DNA of 64,000 nt from Sideroxydans sp. CL21 (GCF_902459525.1 NZ_LR699166.1:2802501-2866500), one strand, 5' to 3'. Shown: positions 7,722 through 17,558, numbered from the stretch's first letter. Notes: generated by a model not told the origin, from the sequence alone. A program made the numbers and translations.

Positions 7722-9631
7722 AGCCCGCCTTCAATCGCCTCGCACTCGGGCTTAAAAAATATCTCGGCCTGTCTCCCAAAAAATCCCTGGCCGCCTTGAG
7801 GAAGGAGCGGGAGAGAATAAAGTTCACGGATGTTCAGCGACGCATCAACATGTATTTGCGAGGCCTCTGGGGCTGCGATTTCATCTTCAAGCCGACAGAA
7901 GAGAAATTTGAAAGTCTACACGGATGCAAACCCTTCGTCGAAGACAACTCCATCCATGTGCCCGATACCTATTACGAAGTCACACAGAACGGATCTTCTC
8001 ACTTCACGGGTTTGGAGTTCTATCGTGCAGCTTCCGCCCATGCTGCGGCCCACATCTTTTATTCAAGGAGACAATCCCCTTCAGTCGCGCTCGACCAATG
8101 GCAAATAGCTTTGATTTCCACGATCGAAGATGCACGCGTCGAAGCGTTGGCGGTACGCAGATTCCCCGGCCTGAAAAAACTCTGGGCGAAGCAACATACG
8201 GCCTCTCCCGAGCATAATGAAACTGCCGATGATTATCTCGATCGCCTGGCGCGCGCGTTGCTGGATGACACCTATCTGGATGACGATCCCTGGATCAAGC
8301 AGGGACGCGAACTGTTCAAGACAGCGGGCAATCTGGAGGACGACCATCTCGTACGGGACATCGGCATGGCGCTGGCGCATGAGCTTCAGAAAAGGAACAT
8401 CAGGTTCAAAGCCGATTCCTATGTACACGGCGCGGCCTACCGCGACGACAACCGCCATCTATGGGAGTCCGCCAAACCCGCCGCCGAAGAAGAGCAGATA
8501 GCGCCCACCACGTTCTTCGAATCCAAGATTCTGTCCATATGGGAGTTTGCGAGATTCGGTTACGGCGAGAAGCGAAAGTCGGCGATCACCTTTTACGATG
8601 CCGAGTTTCTCTTTTCAGACGACAAACCGCTTTCCGACGAAGAAGCCGACACAGCTTCGGGGCTGGAGTCGGAGGAAGATCTCAACAAGCTGTCCGCCCT
8701 GTTATCCAAAAAAACGGCCGCCGAAGCATCGTCTCCGGAAACTTATCATTATTCCGAATGGAATTTCCGCAGCCAGAACGAAACCGAATCCTGGGTGACG
8801 TTACGGGAAATGAACGCCACGCCCGGCGATTTGCAGATTGTCGATAACATTATCGAGCAGAACAATCACCTCCTGTCGCGCATGAAGATACTGCTCAACG
8901 CCATCCGGTACGGGGGAGTGCATCGCGTCAGGAAGCTCGAGGAAGGCGACGAAATAGACATCAACGCGGCCATTCGTTCCCAGATCGACATCAGGCTCGG
9001 CGTGCAACCGGACCCCCGGATCATGATGCGCACGGTGCGGAAGACGCGCGACATCTCGGTGCTGTTGCTGCTGGATCTTTCCCAGTCGACGAACGAAAAG
9101 GTTCAAGGCCAGGAGCACACCGTGCTGGAACTTACCCAGCAGGTTTGCGTGCTGTTTTCGGATGCGATCAAAACGGTCGGCGACCCGTTTGCCATCCACG
9201 GTTTCTGTTCCGAAAGTCGGCACAACGTCGAATACTATCGACTCAAGGATTTCGATCAGCCCTACGACGATGTTCCCAAAGCCAGGATCGCCGGCATGAC
9301 CGGCCAGCGCGCCACCCGCATGGGTGCAGCGATACGCCATGCCACCTATCATCTAAACAAGCAGCAGTCCCGCAAGAAACTCCTGATACTCATCACCGAC
9401 GGTGCGCCGGATGACATTGACGTGCGCGGTGAAGAATATCTGCGCTGGGACGCAAAGAAAGCGGTCGAGAGTGCCGGCCGCAGCGGTATCAATACATTCT
9501 GCATTAGCCTCGACCCCAGAGCCGACAGGTATGTATCCAGAATATTCGGCGCCAGAAACTACATGGTCGTGGACCATGTCAGGTGTTTGCCTGAAAAGAT
9601 GCTGATGCTGTATGCAGGGCTTACCCGTTAG
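7718..9631 (+). CDS. VWA-domain protein, CbbO/NorD family
   Basis: About 637 residues. The C-terminal von Willebrand A domain has its MIDAS motif DLSQST near residues 452-457 after ISVLLLL, and the later TDGAPDD acid pair. The N-terminal 300 residues are helical with an acidic central part. Such proteins bind the hexameric CbbQ/NorQ ATPase and recruit its client enzyme. The length is closer to NorD (about 600-640) than to typical CbbO (about 770). The start was set at the ATG at 7718, which overlaps the upstream mini-ORF; a TTG at 7685 in frame is the alternative. Confidence 0.82.
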   Translation: MKPAFNRLALGLKKYLGLSPKKSLAALRKERERIKFTDVQRRINMYLRGLWGCDFIFKPTEEKFESLHGCKPFVEDNSIHVPDTYYEVTQNGSSHFTGLEFYRAASAHAAAHIFYSRRQSPSVALDQWQIALISTIEDARVEALAVRRFPGLKKLWAKQHTASPEHNETADDYLDRLARALLDDTYLDDDPWIKQGRELFKTAGNLEDDHLVRDIGMALAHELQKRNIRFKADSYVHGAAYRDDNRHLWESAKPAAEEEQIAPTTFFESKILSIWEFARFGYGEKRKSAITFYDAEFLFSDDKPLSDEEADTASGLESEEDLNKLSALLSKKTAAEASSPETYHYSEWNFRSQNETESWVTLREMNATPGDLQIVDNIIEQNNHLLSRMKILLNAIRYGGVHRVRKLEEGDEIDINAAIRSQIDIRLGVQPDPRIMMRTVRKTRDISVLLLLDLSQSTNEKVQGQEHTVLELTQQVCVLFSDAIKTVGDPFAIHGFCSESRHNVEYYRLKDFDQPYDDVPKARIAGMTGQRATRMGAAIRHATYHLNKQQSRKKLLILITDGAPDDIDVRGEEYLRWDAKKAVESAGRSGINTFCISLDPRADRYVSRIFGARNYMVVDHVRCLPEKMLMLYAGLTR

Positions 9632-9649
9632 CGATCCGGTACAGCCCTG
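9615..9649. terminator. Hairpin between convergent genes (VWA gene and small membrane gene)
   Basis: CAGGGCT and AGCCCTG form an outer 7-bp stem enclosing a partly paired TACC/GGTA inner stem. It includes the stop codon of the VWA gene. There is no T-run, so its strength as an intrinsic terminator is doubtful. Confidence 0.4.
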
Positions 9650-9657
9650 ATGCTTGC

Positions 9658-9846
9658 TTAGAATATCTTGACGACTTTGTACCGGTTGACATAAGCCAGC
9701 ACCCATGCGCCTATGGTCAAGGCGCATGCGATTATTTTGGCGATGAGCGAAGTGATGATCAGCATATTCAACAGCAAGACCACCGTGAATGCGGTGATAT
9801 TAAACGCGATGATCATATAGATGATCACCATGGGCAGCTTGAACAT
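9658..9846 (-). CDS. Small two-helix membrane protein, unknown function
   Basis: A 62-residue protein made almost entirely of two hydrophobic segments (residues about 5-30 and 32-52) with a short basic tail (NRYKVVKIF). AAGGAG lies 9 bases upstream of the ATG at 9846, a strong ribosome site. It is co-oriented with the CcoG-like gene 120 bp upstream and converges with the VWA gene. No family is recognised. It could be an accessory subunit for the CcoG-like protein, but only position suggests this. Confidence 0.55.
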   Translation of the reverse strand: MFKLPMVIIYMIIAFNITAFTVVLLLNMLIITSLIAKIIACALTIGAWVLAYVNRYKVVKIF

Positions 9847-9966
9847 AATCTTCTCCTTCAACTTGAGTTGCGATATTCCGGTGCTGCAATCCTGGCCTTG
9901 CCATCTTCAGACTCATGAACACATCTGGTCTTCAGGACAAGAAAACAGGTAAGTTTGGTTACCCGC

Positions 9967-11202
9967 TCACTGAGCCATCTTGCTCATGCCGGAGGGGTGG
10001 GTGCCAAATGTTTCAGCTTCGGTCGTGTAGTGCTGAACGCATTGCCGCCATTCGCCACTGGCAGAGTTGCCCGGATCCTGCTGCAGGGAACATGTGCATT
10101 TACAGGCGGATGCGCGGTAGCACTCGGCAATGTTGCCTTTTTTGCACAAAGCTTGCGGCTCCGCGCACTGGCTGCCGCAGACTCGGGCAATCTGACGCTC
10201 TTTCAGTTGCTGTTCGATCGGCACCTGCGCTGCAACCGGCGGCTGCGTATAGATACCCCATACCATCATGGCCACGCCCACCGCAAAGAAACTGCCCATG
10301 AGCCAGTTGAATCGGGAAAACACGATGCCCAGTACTTTTTGCCAGGTCGATTCTTTCCCCTGTTCGCCCAATTTGAAATTCAATAATCCCGGTGTTCCGG
10401 ATTTTGCGTGTAATTGGTTGCAGGCATCAATACATTCTCCGCAGTCGAAACAGCTGTCGTACATTTTAATACTGGTCGGCTGAATATCGGTAATGCACAA
10501 CGTTGCACAGTAATTGCATTTGGTGCAATCGGCCGAACGCGAAGCATCGTAGGAAACATGCAGTGCATTCCGTGATTTGAACATCTTCTGCCCCATGCGG
10601 TACAGGCATGCGTAATCACACATGAAATAGCGCACGGCCGCGATGTCGATAAAGATCAGTAGTACTGAAAATAAATATGGAAATTGTATGAAGCCTGATG
10701 TGTTGTTGGATTGAAAGGTAACGAATGACCACACTTCGTGAGGCGAATAGAAAAACAGCACCGGAACGAGTGCCAAAACCATCGCTGCACCAAGAAATAT
10801 TGCACCCAGAACCAGCCAATTGAGCGCTTTGTTCTTTGCCGCCGCAACGATCGCACCTTTGCCGTCGACACGAACATCCGCACGTTTGCCCAGGAATTTG
10901 TATGTCAGGTTGTTCGCCCATTCTGCAAGCAGGTTCTGCGGACAGGCCCACCCGCACCAGACGGCGCCAATCGTCGTATAGGTGATGACAGGTAAAGTAG
11001 TGAGTGCGATTGCCAAGCCGAATATAAAGAAAAAATTCGACCACCAAATCTGGTGGCCCACGATATGGAAGCTCGCCAAAGCCCAGTCAATCTGGAATAT
11101 CCCGAGGGCAGGAATAAGCGCGATCACAAGCAGTGTAACTAGCTGGATAGCCCGTCTGGGCAAACGGTAGTTCGTCGGAAACATGTTTACTGTTTTTTCC
11201 AT
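9967..11202 (-). CDS. CcoG/NapH/NosR-like membrane polyferredoxin with Cys-rich tail
   Basis: A 411-residue protein. Membrane helices lie near residues 19-36, 52-78, 128-151, 175-192 and 300-317. Between them are CGWACPQ (C83, C87), CDYAC (C195, C199) and two [4Fe-4S] motifs: C226/C229/C232/C236 and C251/C254/C257/C261. This layout is that of CcoG/RdxA/FixG and NapH-type electron-transfer proteins. The usual C-terminal Ig-like FixG domain of CcoG is missing. In its place residues 342-388 hold eight cysteines, including CKCTC. CcoG reduces Cu2+ for cytochrome cbb3 assembly; whether this protein handles copper is inference. ssb lies upstream and the small membrane gene downstream. Confidence 0.75.
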   Translation of the reverse strand: MEKTVNMFPTNYRLPRRAIQLVTLLVIALIPALGIFQIDWALASFHIVGHQIWWSNFFFIFGLAIALTTLPVITYTTIGAVWCGWACPQNLLAEWANNLTYKFLGKRADVRVDGKGAIVAAAKNKALNWLVLGAIFLGAAMVLALVPVLFFYSPHEVWSFVTFQSNNTSGFIQFPYLFSVLLIFIDIAAVRYFMCDYACLYRMGQKMFKSRNALHVSYDASRSADCTKCNYCATLCITDIQPTSIKMYDSCFDCGECIDACNQLHAKSGTPGLLNFKLGEQGKESTWQKVLGIVFSRFNWLMGSFFAVGVAMMVWGIYTQPPVAAQVPIEQQLKERQIARVCGSQCAEPQALCKKGNIAECYRASACKCTCSLQQDPGNSASGEWRQCVQHYTTEAETFGTHPSGMSKMAQ

Positions 11203-11240
11203 AGAATTGAATTCGACACAATCTCCAATTGCAATTAAAC

Positions 11241-11265
11241 GAAGCCCCTGTTTTACAGGGGCTTC
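11241..11265 (-). terminator. Terminator hairpin after ssb
   Basis: GAAGCCCCTG and CAGGGGCTTC form a perfect 10-bp stem with a 5-base loop. On the minus strand it is followed by GTTTAATT, a weak U-tract. It lies 37 bp past the ssb stop and before the CcoG-like gene. Confidence 0.65.
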
Positions 11266-11301
11266 TGGCTAATACTTTACTCTGCTAATCGCAAGTAACC
11301 A

Positions 11302-11769
11302 CTAGAAAGGGATGTCATCATCGAAATTGTCGAAGTTGCCCTTGGCTGCAGGCGCAGCCGCTGGTCTTGCAGCCGGAGCGCTGCGTGCAGCGGGTGCAGA
11401 CTGGTCTTCCACAACTTCAAAGCTCCCGCTGCCACTGCCGGGTTTGCTGCCCAGCATTTTCATTTCGTTGACGATAATCTCTGTGGTGTAGCGATCCTTG
11501 CCTTCTTTATCCTGCCACTTGCGCGTCTGGATACGGCCTTCGACATAAATCATCGAGCCCTTCTTCAGATACTCTCCGGCGATTTCAGCCAGACGGCGGT
11601 AAAGCACCAAGTTGTGCCACTCGGTGCGTTCCTGCTTTTCGCCGCTTTTGTCTTTGTAGTTTTCCGACGTGGCTAGAGAAACATTGGTTACCGCTTCGCC
11701 ATTGGTCATGTAGCGTGTCTCCGGGTCTTTGCCCAGACGTCCGATCAGAATCGCCTTATTCACTGTCAT
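11302..11769 (-). CDS. ssb: Single-stranded DNA-binding protein
   Basis: A 155-residue SSB. The N-terminal OB-fold domain covers residues 1-107 (start [20 protein letters not shown]). An Ala/Pro-rich linker follows, and then the acidic C-terminal tip DDDIPF that binds partner proteins. It coats single-stranded DNA in replication and repair. It is co-oriented with the MFS gene upstream (63 bp gap). Confidence 0.95.
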   Translation of the reverse strand: MTVNKAILIGRLGKDPETRYMTNGEAVTNVSLATSENYKDKSGEKQERTEWHNLVLYRRLAEIAGEYLKKGSMIYVEGRIQTRKWQDKEGKDRYTTEIIVNEMKMLGSKPGSGSGSFEVVEDQSAPAARSAPAARPAAAPAAKGNFDNFDDDIPF

Positions 11770-11832
11770 TACATGCCCCTTTAAAAATTATTACGCCACT
11801 CACGATCTTCCCCTGCTTCAATTCCACATTCG

Positions 11833-13260
11833 TTATATGAGCTGAGGATTGCCTACCTTTGTTGCTCCCTCTTGATTGAGGGTCGAGGAGAAGGAAACCA
11901 TATTTTCGACTGCATCTTCGTCGAATCCGCTTATTTCAACTTTAACTAGGGCGATCTGCTCGTTTGCAACCACCAGCACTTCGCTTACTCCGCGCACCCG
12001 GGCCAAGGCCAGTTGCAATGTACGCGCCGCATCTTCATCCATCTCTTTCAGGTGATATATTCTGGTCGCCAATGGCTTCGGCGCCTGCATGGTGGACGCC
12101 ACTGCCAGCCACAGCAGCAACATGAACACTGCAAACACCAGCACTGCATTGCCTCCATACAGCTGCATCAGTAGCCCACCCATGGCCGATCCGAAGAAGG
12201 CACCGAGGAACTGCACGCTGCTGAATACCCCCATCGCCGTACCCTTGGCGGCCAGCGGCGATATCTTGCTGACGATGGAGGGTTGCGTGGCTTCCAGCAC
12301 GTTGAATGCGGTAAAGAACATCAGCAACGAAACTGCCACACCCCAGATGCTGTCATGCAAAAACAGGATCGCCACTTGCGCCACGGCTGCCAGCGCGATG
12401 GCGATCATGAACACTTCCTTCATCTTCGCCTTCTTCTCCGCAATGATGATGGGCGGCACCATGAGTCCAAATGCGATCAGCATCACCGGCAGATAGACCT
12501 GCCACTGGTGCTGTGCATCCAGCCCGTCGGCGCGCAGGATGAACGGGACCTGCATGAACACCGACATCAGGATCGCATGCAGGGTGAACACGCCGAAATC
12601 CATGCGCAGCAAATCCTTGTTGCGCAACACTTCGGCGAGTTTGCTGGTGTTTGCCTCAGTGTCGGAATGGAAACGCGTGATGGTGGGATTGGGAATGAAC
12701 CACAACACAACGCCGATCGAAACGAAGGCCAGCAGGCCGATCAGCGTAAACATGCCGGACATGCCAATATATTTGTACAGCAACGGCGACAGCACCATCG
12801 AGATCGAAAACGTAATGCCGATGGTGATGCCGATCATCGCCATTGCTTTGGTGCGATGTTCCTCGCGCGTGAGGTCGGCAGTCAGTGCCATTACAGCAGC
12901 ATTAATCGCTCCCGCGCCCTGAATCACGCGGCCAAAAATGATCCAATAGATGTTGTCTGCTGAAGCCGCGACAAAACTGCCTGCCGCAAACAGCAGCAAG
13001 CCGACGATGATCACCGGCTTGCGTCCGTAACGATCGGATAACCAGCCTGCCGGAATTTGCAGGATCGCCTGCGTCAGACCATACGCACCGAGCGCAATCC
13101 CGATCAGAAAATGACTCTGTCCGCCCGGCAACTTTTCGGCGTACAGGGCAAAGATCGGCAGGATGATGAACAGGCCCAGCATGCGCAGGCCGTAAATGCC
13201 GGCCAAACCTATACTGGCGCGGCGCTCAAGGGGGGTCATTGCGGAATCTGAAGCGGACAT
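11833..13260 (-). CDS. YajR-like MFS transporter with C-terminal YAM domain
   Basis: A 475-residue protein. Twelve membrane segments span residues about 18-395. The MFS motif A is visible as GWLSDRYGRKPVI after helix 2. After helix 12 a roughly 70-residue soluble ferredoxin-like domain follows (residues about 395-465, containing RTLQLALARVRGVSEVLVVA). This matches the YAM domain of YajR drug:proton antiporters. The substrate cannot be read from the sequence. Confidence 0.85.
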   Translation of the reverse strand: MSASDSAMTPLERRASIGLAGIYGLRMLGLFIILPIFALYAEKLPGGQSHFLIGIALGAYGLTQAILQIPAGWLSDRYGRKPVIIVGLLLFAAGSFVAASADNIYWIIFGRVIQGAGAINAAVMALTADLTREEHRTKAMAMIGITIGITFSISMVLSPLLYKYIGMSGMFTLIGLLAFVSIGVVLWFIPNPTITRFHSDTEANTSKLAEVLRNKDLLRMDFGVFTLHAILMSVFMQVPFILRADGLDAQHQWQVYLPVMLIAFGLMVPPIIIAEKKAKMKEVFMIAIALAAVAQVAILFLHDSIWGVAVSLLMFFTAFNVLEATQPSIVSKISPLAAKGTAMGVFSSVQFLGAFFGSAMGGLLMQLYGGNAVLVFAVFMLLLWLAVASTMQAPKPLATRIYHLKEMDEDAARTLQLALARVRGVSEVLVVANEQIALVKVEISGFDEDAVENMVSFSSTLNQEGATKVGNPQLI

Positions 13261-13303
13261 TAAGCGACAAATTTAAATTCAGAAGGTGCGTATATTAACA
13301 GGT

Positions 13304-13326
13304 CTGGCTATCTGCTTGATAGCCAG
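13304..13326. terminator. Hairpin downstream of ccdB
   Basis: CTGGCTATC and GATAGCCAG form a 9-bp perfect stem with a 5-base loop. It sits between ccdB and the MFS start. No strong T-tract follows on the minus strand, so it may be a weak terminator or a structured leader of the MFS gene. Confidence 0.4.
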
Positions 13327-13410
13327 GTTCTACCGGTACACTTTGTGATGAGTATGGTTGTTTGGCCAGGAATAAGGCATGGCTTTGGGCAGCGAGATGC
13401 AACGGGCGCA

Positions 13411-13725
13411 TCAAATTCCAGTAAACAGCAAATCCAGCGCTGCGATGATTTCATCGCGCTTATTTTTAATCGATATCACTTTATCGCCCAGCGAACGGCC
13501 AGGCACACCCGCCAATTCTGCTGTAGACATGACGACTGCCACGCCTTTGATCCTGAATTGCGGATTGAGATGTTTCGCTGCCAGCGTCATTTCTTCAGCA
13601 ACGACTAACGGTACGACTACGCGCGTGGATAGCATGTCCAAAAGATCGGCCTGAACATCCAGCAGGAATGGGATAACGTCGCGCGTATCTGCATTCGTAT
13701 TCAGATAGACATCGTACTGAGCCAT
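13411..13725 (-). CDS. ccdB: CcdB-family toxin
   Basis: A 104-residue protein. MAQYDVYLNTNADTRDVIPF, DVQADLLDMLSTRVVVPL and the C-terminal DEIIAALDLLFTGI are CcdB hallmarks. CcdB poisons DNA gyrase unless bound by CcdA. The tip that meets GyrA in F-plasmid CcdB ends in a Trp-Gly-Ile; here it is TGI, so activity may be altered. The start codon overlaps the ccdA stop (TGATG), so it is coupled to the antitoxin. Confidence 0.9.
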   Translation of the reverse strand: MAQYDVYLNTNADTRDVIPFLLDVQADLLDMLSTRVVVPLVVAEEMTLAAKHLNPQFRIKGVAVVMSTAELAGVPGRSLGDKVISIKNKRDEIIAALDLLFTGI

Positions 13726-13973
13726 CAGAATCTCCGCAGCCCGTCACTAAAGGTGCCGCGTAGTTCAATGCGGCGGTTGTATTCTTCCAGAGCGCCCTTG
13801 TTCTCTGTCAGCCACTGGTCTCGTTGGGCTTGACGTACGATCTCAGCTAGATGTTGCTCCAGTGTTTGCGAAAGATTGATGTTGAGTTGCTTGGCTTTTT
13901 GCAAGAGATCGGCATTGATACTGAGGTTGGCCGACTTCTTGGGGCCGGCTGGATTGAATGTAATATTACCCAT
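13725..13973 (-). CDS. ccdA: CcdA-family antitoxin
   Basis: An 82-residue protein. The N-terminal half (PAGPKKSANLSINADLLQKA) resembles the ribbon-helix-helix DNA-binding domain of CcdA. The C-terminal half (residues about 50-82, WLTENKGALEEYNRRIELRG) is the toxin-binding arm. It neutralises CcdB and represses its own operon. The pair is chromosomal, between an MFS gene and uvrA, with no mobile element genes visible nearby. Confidence 0.88.
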   Translation of the reverse strand: MGNITFNPAGPKKSANLSINADLLQKAKQLNINLSQTLEQHLAEIVRQAQRDQWLTENKGALEEYNRRIELRGTFSDGLRRF

Positions 13974-13993
13974 AATGCTTTCACCAATTTTTT

Positions 13994-14014
13994 ATGCGCA
14001 TAATTTACGCGCAT
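13994..14014. promoter_or_regulatory. Candidate ccdAB operator
   Basis: ATGCGC and GCGCAT arms are separated by nine A/T-rich bases, about 20 bp upstream of the ccdA start codon. The spacing and position fit a ribbon-helix-helix autorepressor site. It overlaps the space expected for the ccdA promoter. Confidence 0.5.
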
Positions 14015-14143
14015 TAATCATACACGTCAAAAGCAAGCATTTAGCAACAAATTGGACAGGCCGCGAATGGCAGTTTCTGCAGGTTGGGAAAGCATCAAAA
14101 CTCGCGTATATTGTCAGGTCGTTTTACTGACTCGCTGCCCGGA

Positions 14144-16963
14144 ATGGAATACATAAAAATACGCGGTGCCCGCACCCACAATCTGAAGAACATCAGCCTT
14201 GACCTGCCACGCAACCAATTGGTGGTGATCACCGGATTATCCGGCTCTGGCAAGTCCTCACTCGCTTTCGATACCTTGTATGCCGAGGGGCAGCGGCGCT
14301 ATGTGGAGTCGCTTTCCGCTTATGCGCGGCAATTTCTGCAGCTGATGGAGAAACCGGATGTCGATCTGATCGAGGGGCTTTCCCCCGCTATCGCCATCGA
14401 GCAAAAAGCCACTTCGCATAACCCTCGCTCCACTGTGGGTACGGTCACCGAGATCCACGACTATTTGCGCCTGCTGTTTGCACGGGCCGGTGATCCGTAT
14501 TGTCCGCAACATGATCTGGTGTTGCAGGCGCAGTCCGTAGGACAGATGGTGGATCATGTGCTGGCACTGCCGGAGGGGACCAAGGTGATGATCCTGTCGC
14601 CGCTGGTCGTTGAGCGCAAGGGCGAACAGCTGGAGTTGTTCGACGAACTGCGTGCGCAAGGTTTTGTACGCCTGCGTGTAAACGGCAAGGTGTGCGAGAT
14701 GGACAACCTGCCGAAACTGGAGAAGAACAAGAAGCACACCGTCGAGATCGTGGTGGATCGCTTGAAAGTATCAACCGATATCAAACAGCGGCTGGCAGAG
14801 TCGTTCGAGACGGCGTTGCGCCACGCTGACGGGCGTGCGCTGGCGGTGGAGATGGATACGGGCAAGGAGCATCTGTTCTCGGCGAAGTTCGCCTGCCCCA
14901 TCTGCAATTACTCGTTGCAGGAACTGGAGCCGCGGCTATTCTCGTTCAACAGCCCGATGGGCGCGTGCCCGAAGTGCGACGGCCTGGGCGTGATCAGTTT
15001 CTTCGATCCGAAACGCATTGTGGCTTTTCCATCACTCTCGCTGAGCGGCGGCGCGATCAAGGGTTGGGACAGGCGCAACCAGTTCTATTACCAGATGCTG
15101 GACAGTCTGGCGAAACATTACGATTTCGACCTGGAGCGCCCGTTCGAAAGCCTGCCGGAGAAGATTCAAAAGGTTGTGTTGTACGGCAGCGGGCGTGAAG
15201 AGATTCCTTTCCAGTACCTGAACGAGCGCGGCAAGAAGATGATGCGCGAGCATCCCTTCGAAGGCATCGTCAACAATCTGGAACGGCGCTACAAGGAGAC
15301 GGATTCGCCGACGGTGCGCGAAGAACTGGCGAAGTACCTCAACGGCTGCACTTGCCCGGATTGCAACGGCACCCGCCTGCGCATCGAGGCGCGCCATGTG
15401 CGTGTGGCCGACCACACCATCTACCAGCTCAGCGCGTTGGCGCTGAAGCAGGCGCTGACTTTTTTCCAGGGCGTGACGCTGCCCGGCAACAAGCAGGCTA
15501 TCGCCGAGAAGATCGTGCAGGAGATCGCCAGTCGCCTGACTTTCCTCAACAACGTGGGGCTGGACTATCTTTCCCTGGATCGCTCTGCCGAGACGCTCTC
15601 CGGCGGCGAAGCGCAGCGTATTCGCCTCGCATCGCAGATCGGCTCGGGACTCACGGGCGTGATGTATGTACTGGATGAGCCTTCCATCGGCCTGCACCAG
15701 CGCGACAACGACCGCTTGCTGGCCACCCTGAAACGCCTGCGCGACATGGGTAACAGCGTGATCGTGGTGGAGCATGACGAGGACGCCATCCTGACGGCCG
15801 ATTACGTGGTGGACATGGGCCCCGGCGCGGGTGAACATGGCGGCAAGGTCGTGGCGCAGGGTACTCCTGAAGAAGTATGCGCCAACCCTCAATCGCTCAC
15901 AGGCGATTACCTGTCCGGACGGCGCAGTATCGAAGCACCGAAAAAATATCGCAAGCCGGATCCCGAGCGACGACTGAAGATCGTCGGCGCCTGCGGCAAC
16001 AACCTGAAGGACGTCACGCTCGACCTGCCGGTCGGCCTGCTCGTGTGCGTCGCCGGCGTGTCCGGCTCTGGCAAGTCCACACTCATCAATGATACCTTGT
16101 ATCACGCTGTGGCCAAGCACCTGTACGGCAGCAATGCCGAGCCGTCGCCTTATGCGGAGATTGAAGGCCTGGAGTTCTTCGATAAAGTCATCAACGTCGA
16201 TCAGTCGCCCATCGGACGCACACCGCGATCCAATCCGGCGACTTACACCGGCCTGTTCACGCCGATACGCGACCTGTTCTCCGGTGTGCCCATGTCACGC
16301 GAACGCGGCTACGGGCCGGGACGTTTCTCTTTCAACGTCAAGGGCGGGCGCTGCGAATCCTGCCAGGGCGATGGTGTGATCAAGGTGGAGATGCACTTCC
16401 TGCCAGATGTGTATGTACCGTGCGACGTGTGCCATGGCCACCGCTACAACCGCGAGACACTGGAGGTTCAGTACAAGGGCAAGAACATCCATCAAGTGCT
16501 GGAGATGACGGTGGAACAGGCGCACGAGTTTTTCTCCGCCGTGCCAATTCTCGCGCGCAAGCTGAGAACGCTGCTTGACGTGGGATTGGGCTACATCACG
16601 CTGGGGCAAAGCGCCACCACCCTGTCCGGCGGCGAAGCCCAGCGCGTCAAGCTCTCGCTCGAACTCTCCAAACGCGACACCGGGCGCACGCTATACATCC
16701 TCGACGAACCGACCACCGGGCTGCACTTCCATGATATCGCAATGCTGCTCAAGGTCATTCACACGCTGCGCGACCAGGGCAACACGGTGGTGGTCATCGA
16801 GCACAATCTGGACGTGATCAAGACTGCCGACTGGGTCATCGACTTGGGGCCGGAAGGTGGCAACGGCGGTGGGCGTATCGTGGCACAGGGCTCGCCCAAG
16901 GACATCGCGGCGAATCCGGAAAGTGTGACAGGGCCCTACCTGCAAAAACTGCTGGGCAAATGA
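14144..16963 (+). CDS. uvrA: Excinuclease ABC subunit A
   Basis: 939 residues, matching the usual 940. It has two ABC modules, with Walker A motifs [12 protein letters not shown] (near residue 30) and [12 protein letters not shown] (near 640). Two LSGGEAQR signatures are present. Zinc modules are CPIC...CPKC (near 250-277) and CESC...CDVC (near 735-760). It recognises damaged DNA in nucleotide excision repair. The ATG at 14144 gives the family N-terminus [17 protein letters not shown]; an upstream TTG in frame is rejected. It overlaps the CAP-domain gene by four bases. Confidence 0.97.
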   Translation: MEYIKIRGARTHNLKNISLDLPRNQLVVITGLSGSGKSSLAFDTLYAEGQRRYVESLSAYARQFLQLMEKPDVDLIEGLSPAIAIEQKATSHNPRSTVGTVTEIHDYLRLLFARAGDPYCPQHDLVLQAQSVGQMVDHVLALPEGTKVMILSPLVVERKGEQLELFDELRAQGFVRLRVNGKVCEMDNLPKLEKNKKHTVEIVVDRLKVSTDIKQRLAESFETALRHADGRALAVEMDTGKEHLFSAKFACPICNYSLQELEPRLFSFNSPMGACPKCDGLGVISFFDPKRIVAFPSLSLSGGAIKGWDRRNQFYYQMLDSLAKHYDFDLERPFESLPEKIQKVVLYGSGREEIPFQYLNERGKKMMREHPFEGIVNNLERRYKETDSPTVREELAKYLNGCTCPDCNGTRLRIEARHVRVADHTIYQLSALALKQALTFFQGVTLPGNKQAIAEKIVQEIASRLTFLNNVGLDYLSLDRSAETLSGGEAQRIRLASQIGSGLTGVMYVLDEPSIGLHQRDNDRLLATLKRLRDMGNSVIVVEHDEDAILTADYVVDMGPGAGEHGGKVVAQGTPEEVCANPQSLTGDYLSGRRSIEAPKKYRKPDPERRLKIVGACGNNLKDVTLDLPVGLLVCVAGVSGSGKSTLINDTLYHAVAKHLYGSNAEPSPYAEIEGLEFFDKVINVDQSPIGRTPRSNPATYTGLFTPIRDLFSGVPMSRERGYGPGRFSFNVKGGRCESCQGDGVIKVEMHFLPDVYVPCDVCHGHRYNRETLEVQYKGKNIHQVLEMTVEQAHEFFSAVPILARKLRTLLDVGLGYITLGQSATTLSGGEAQRVKLSLELSKRDTGRTLYILDEPTTGLHFHDIAMLLKVIHTLRDQGNTVVVIEHNLDVIKTADWVIDLGPEGGNGGGRIVAQGSPKDIAANPESVTGPYLQKLLGK

Positions 16964-17481
16964 TGAAGCGCAGTTTGCTCGCCTGCCTTCTTTTCCCTGC
17001 CCTATTGGCGCAGGCGCACGATTTTGATGCGAATGAAATGGTTGTCGCCCATAACCGCTGGCGCAAGACTGTCGGCGCTCCGCCGCTCTCCTATTCGACC
17101 GACCTTGCGGCTTCGGCCCAGGAATGGGCGAACCACCTGAAGGAAAGCAACCATTGCAGGATGCAGCACAGCAAGCCGGACGGGCGCTACGGCGAGAACC
17201 TGTTCTGGGCAAGTGCGGTGCAATGGTCCGATGGCAGGCGCGAGCTGCAAAAAGTCAGGCCGGAAACAGTGGTGAATGACTGGGGCAGCGAGCGTTCGAA
17301 CTACAGCTACAAGAACAACAACTGCGTTAAAGGCAAGATGTGCGGGCATTACACACAGCTCGTCTGGAAGGCCACGACCACGGTCGGTTGTGCTGTCGCC
17401 ACGTGCGAGGACTCACGCGACCAAATCTGGGTCTGCCAATATCAGCCGCCCGGCAACTGGGTTGGGCAAAAGCCATATTGA
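16960..17481 (+). CDS. Secreted CAP/SCP domain protein
   Basis: A 173-residue protein. A signal peptide covers residues 1-19 ([19 protein letters not shown]). The CAP domain follows, with the pseudo-active-site residues in [22 protein letters not shown] and [18 protein letters not shown]. Six cysteines in the mature part suggest disulfides. It is 57% the size of plant PR-1 plus tail and close to bacterial CAP lipases/adhesins of unknown role. It starts inside the uvrA stop codon (ATGATG), a coupling that may be incidental. A strong terminator follows. Confidence 0.85.
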   Translation: MMKRSLLACLLFPALLAQAHDFDANEMVVAHNRWRKTVGAPPLSYSTDLAASAQEWANHLKESNHCRMQHSKPDGRYGENLFWASAVQWSDGRRELQKVRPETVVNDWGSERSNYSYKNNNCVKGKMCGHYTQLVWKATTTVGCAVATCEDSRDQIWVCQYQPPGNWVGQKPY

Positions 17482-17500
17482 TTCTAAATCAGATAATGAT

Positions 17501-17523
17501 AAGGCCGGTTTAAATCCGGCCTT
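17501..17523 (+). terminator. Rho-independent terminator after the CAP gene
   Basis: AAGGCCGG and CCGGCCTT form an 8-bp stem with a 7-base loop, followed by GTCGTTT. Confidence 0.75.
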
Positions 17524-17558
17524 GTCGTTTATGCATATTCCCGGTCGCCAATAGTTAC

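Noticed and set aside
6795-9631. Firm naming as norQ/norD or cbbQ/cbbO
   Set aside because: Motifs are shared by both families and no client gene is in the window, so only the family is stated.
14084-14143. N-terminal extension of UvrA from a TTG
   Set aside because: The ATG at 14144 gives exactly the family N-terminus and length.
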